Below, piece by piece: positions 50,205 to 52,004 of a DNA stretch of 52,004 nucleotides. The stretch comes from an uncultured Mollicutes bacterium. Lineage in GTDB: Bacteria > Bacillota_I > Bacilli_A > RF39 > UBA660. The notes under the pieces are model-generated. The model was not told the origin of the DNA and ran no database searches. It worked only from the letters and a program-made list of their open reading frames with translations. The stretch covers positions 1 through 52,004 of the forward strand of contig URRF01000006.1 in the NCBI GenBank assembly GCA_900550145.1, read 5' to 3'. The number at the start of each line of letters is the position of its first letter. Positions within the stretch are counted from its first letter, which is position 1. A program made the position numbers and the translations under genes.

Positions 50205-51878
50205 ATAATATAATTTTCTAATACTAATACATCAATTTCTGTAGATAGAAATGTTTTGATTGCATCTGAAGGAGTTTCTACAATTGGTTCACCGTTATCA
50301 TTAAATGATGTGTTTAATAATACAGGTGTTCCGGATAATTTGTAGAACTCCTTTATGATATGATATATAAAAGCATTATCGTTCTGTGTAACAGATTGAA
50401 CTCTTGCTGTTTTATCTACATGTACTACAGAAGGTATTTTATTCTGATAATTTTCATTTACAAAAGGAGCCAACAACATATATGGAGATGTTTGCCTTAA
50501 TTTAAAATATTCTAACTCAAACTCCTTTAAAATAACTGGTGCAAAAGGTCTGAAATTTTCTCGATGTTTTACTTTATTATTTATGTAATCTTTCATTCCA
50601 TCCCATGTTGCATTAGCTAAAATACTTCGATGGCAGAGTGCTCTAGGACCAATTTCACTTCTTCCTGTAAGTATGCCGACAATTTTATTATCATATATTT
50701 CTTTCGCTATAATTTTACATTGCAGTGTTGTATTTTCGAAATATTTGTAATTTGCCTGATGACAGATATACTTTACTTTTTAATGCCTTTTCAATCTGTG
50801 AATTGGTATAGGACAATCCTAAATAAGGAATTGTTTTCTTTCTAGTTGCTAATTTAGTATCATTGAAATATTGGTATGCTATATAAGCCGCACCAATAGA
50901 TTGTCCATCATCTCCAGCAGCTGGACATATATGTAACTTGATATCATTGAATCTATCTAATATTTTATGATTTAACAAACAGTTTAGGAAAAGACCTCCA
51001 GCTACACAAATATTTTTTATGCCATATTTATTAATGGCGTACGAAAATATTGATATTATTAATTGTTCTGTAAAATTCTGAATGGTTTTAGCTATATCTG
51101 CTCTATTTTTGGTTATATATTCTTGATATCGTATACCTGATGCTAAATATAATTCATATATATCTTTGACTAAGAAATCTAAAGATAAATTGAAATTTAA
51201 ATTAGTTATGGGAGGAATATCTAAGTTAAGAAGCTCTTTTCCATATGATGCTAGTCCCATAGTTTTGCCTGCTTGATTCCATGCAAATCCTAACATATAC
51301 GTGATTTGTTCATACTTTTTTGCTATGCTTACTTGGTATTGTTTGTATTTATCGTTCATAAACGGATATAAATGGAATTGTTCTCTTGTAAGAGTATGTA
51401 TAACATTACTTTGACATCGTTGTTCTGCTAAGTATAAGATATTATTTTTGGCAATATATATACTCTCAGATTCTTCTTCACCATTAATCAAATCGCCACC
51501 ACCATCTGCCACAAAAACTAAAGCATCATTAAATTGTGAAGTGTAATATGTAGATGCAGCGTGCGCTAAATGATGCGAAACAGGAATTATTTTAAAATTC
51601 CAATTAGGATAATAGTCTTTTAATTGATCTTCATAATATTTTGTGAGATTATTTATTTCAACAGATACATAAGTAATTCCAACATATTTTATTGTATGGA
51701 CATCAATGTTAAGATAACCCAATAAAGTATCAATAGTTTTAAAGGGAATTACAGATGATTTTGAATGCTTTATTCTATCAATACGTTCCGTTGCCAGACA
51801 TCCAACTAGATTTCCATCAACAACTACAGAAACGGATCTATCATGTCCCATATGTATACCTAAACTAATATTACTCAT
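50195..51878 (-). pseudogene. NodU/TobZ-type carbamoyltransferase, frameshifted
   Basis: The first reading frame (51878 to 50715) has the Kae1-like N-terminal domain: GIHMGHDRSVSVVVDG, the metal site HHLAHAASTYY, FVADGGGD and VAGGLFLNCLLN. It stops early. A one-base shift near 50745-50770 restores the expected continuation, including GPRALCHRSILANATW, and leads into the C-terminal part (50596 to 50195) with HRENFRPFAPVI and LLNTSFNDNGEPIVETP. Together they make ~560 residues, normal for this family, which O-carbamoylates sugars and natural products with carbamoyl phosphate. Either a recent mutation or a sequencing error could explain the shift. The 3' end overlaps the STAND gene by 10 bases. 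Confidence 0.88.
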
Positions 51879-51917
51879 AATAATTCCTTTCTAATTATTT
51901 TATATGATATGATATGT

Positions 51918-51943
51918 AAAGTAATGGATAACCTTGTATTATC
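51918..51943 (-). repeat. 26-bp inverted repeat, right copy
   Basis: Exact reverse complement of 46876-46901. Relative to the carbamoyltransferase (start at 51878) it sits 40 bases upstream, in the same gene-relative orientation as the left copy before the STAND gene. Confidence 0.9.
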
Positions 51944-52004
51944 TGCTAATTTTTGATGAGAGCTATCAATATCATTGCATAAGAGTTATAATTACAACAT
52001 ATAT

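Noticed and set aside
46870..51950. Transposon with target-site duplication at the 26-bp repeats
   Set aside because: The bases just outside the two copies (GATG on the left, TGCT on the right) do not match, and no transposase is enclosed.
1..52004. CRISPR arrays, prophage structural genes, integrases, rRNA and tRNA genes
   Set aside because: I looked for regularly spaced repeats, phage/integrase motifs and RNA gene cores and saw none.

Overview
The window is AT-rich, densely packed low-GC Gram-positive DNA. Standard stop codons are in use and there is no sign that TGA codes for Trp. Bases 1 to about 38,880 read as one coherent genome of a spore-former or spore-former relative: Spo0A is present, the S10-spc-alpha cluster has Firmicutes order, S14 is the short zinc form, and ECF transporter genes sit next to truA. 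The lack of rpmD and the near absence of TGA stops point to a deep Bacilli/Mollicutes-related gut lineage. That placement is an inference; no 16S gene is present.

Layout of the left part. 1-7.6 kb: the end of a glycolytic run (pgk, tpiA, gpmI) with a flippase-like membrane protein, two glycosyltransferases and spo0A inserted. spo0A has its own 0A-box upstream. 8.2-22.5 kb: a 29-gene ribosomal protein/secY/adk/map/infA/rpoA cluster behind a sigma-A promoter and a long leader. 22.6-27.1 kb: two small unknown genes (one a 51-residue Cys-rich DUF1540-type protein), an SDR, ecfA1-ecfA2-ecfT and truA. 27.1-28.7 kb: a strongly promoted pilin-like secreted protein. Its C-terminus carries a ~110-bp block with the composition and codon signature of a diversity-generating retroelement (DGR) variable region, followed by a GC-rich hairpin and a second structured stretch. 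28.8-29.9 kb: rpsF-ssb-rpsR. 30.0-34.7 kb: two tandem ABC-ATPase/FtsX-permease fusions. 34.7-38.2 kb: two small proteins, a stand-alone DHH phosphoesterase in the gdpP position, rplI and dnaB.

At about 38,880-38,905 a metallo-beta-lactamase gene runs in frame into metK that lacks its first ~38 codons. To the right of this point the style changes: longer intergenic gaps, GC-rich terminator stems, accessory genes. I read it as a recombination or assembly join, so the last 13 kb may not belong to the same chromosome.

The right part holds four small XRE regulators, an AgrA/AgrC-type two-component pair, and a convergent agrB-agrD pair whose AgrD (46 aa) predicts a serine-lactone autoinducer. Next come a ~790-bp gene-poor gap, an FRG-domain protein, a 1093-aa nuclease-STAND-ATPase resembling antiviral STAND proteins, and a frameshifted NodU/TobZ-type carbamoyltransferase. 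The last two are convergent and are bounded by a perfect 26-bp inverted repeat (46876-46901 and 51918-51943). This part looks like a quorum-sensing plus defence/accessory island.
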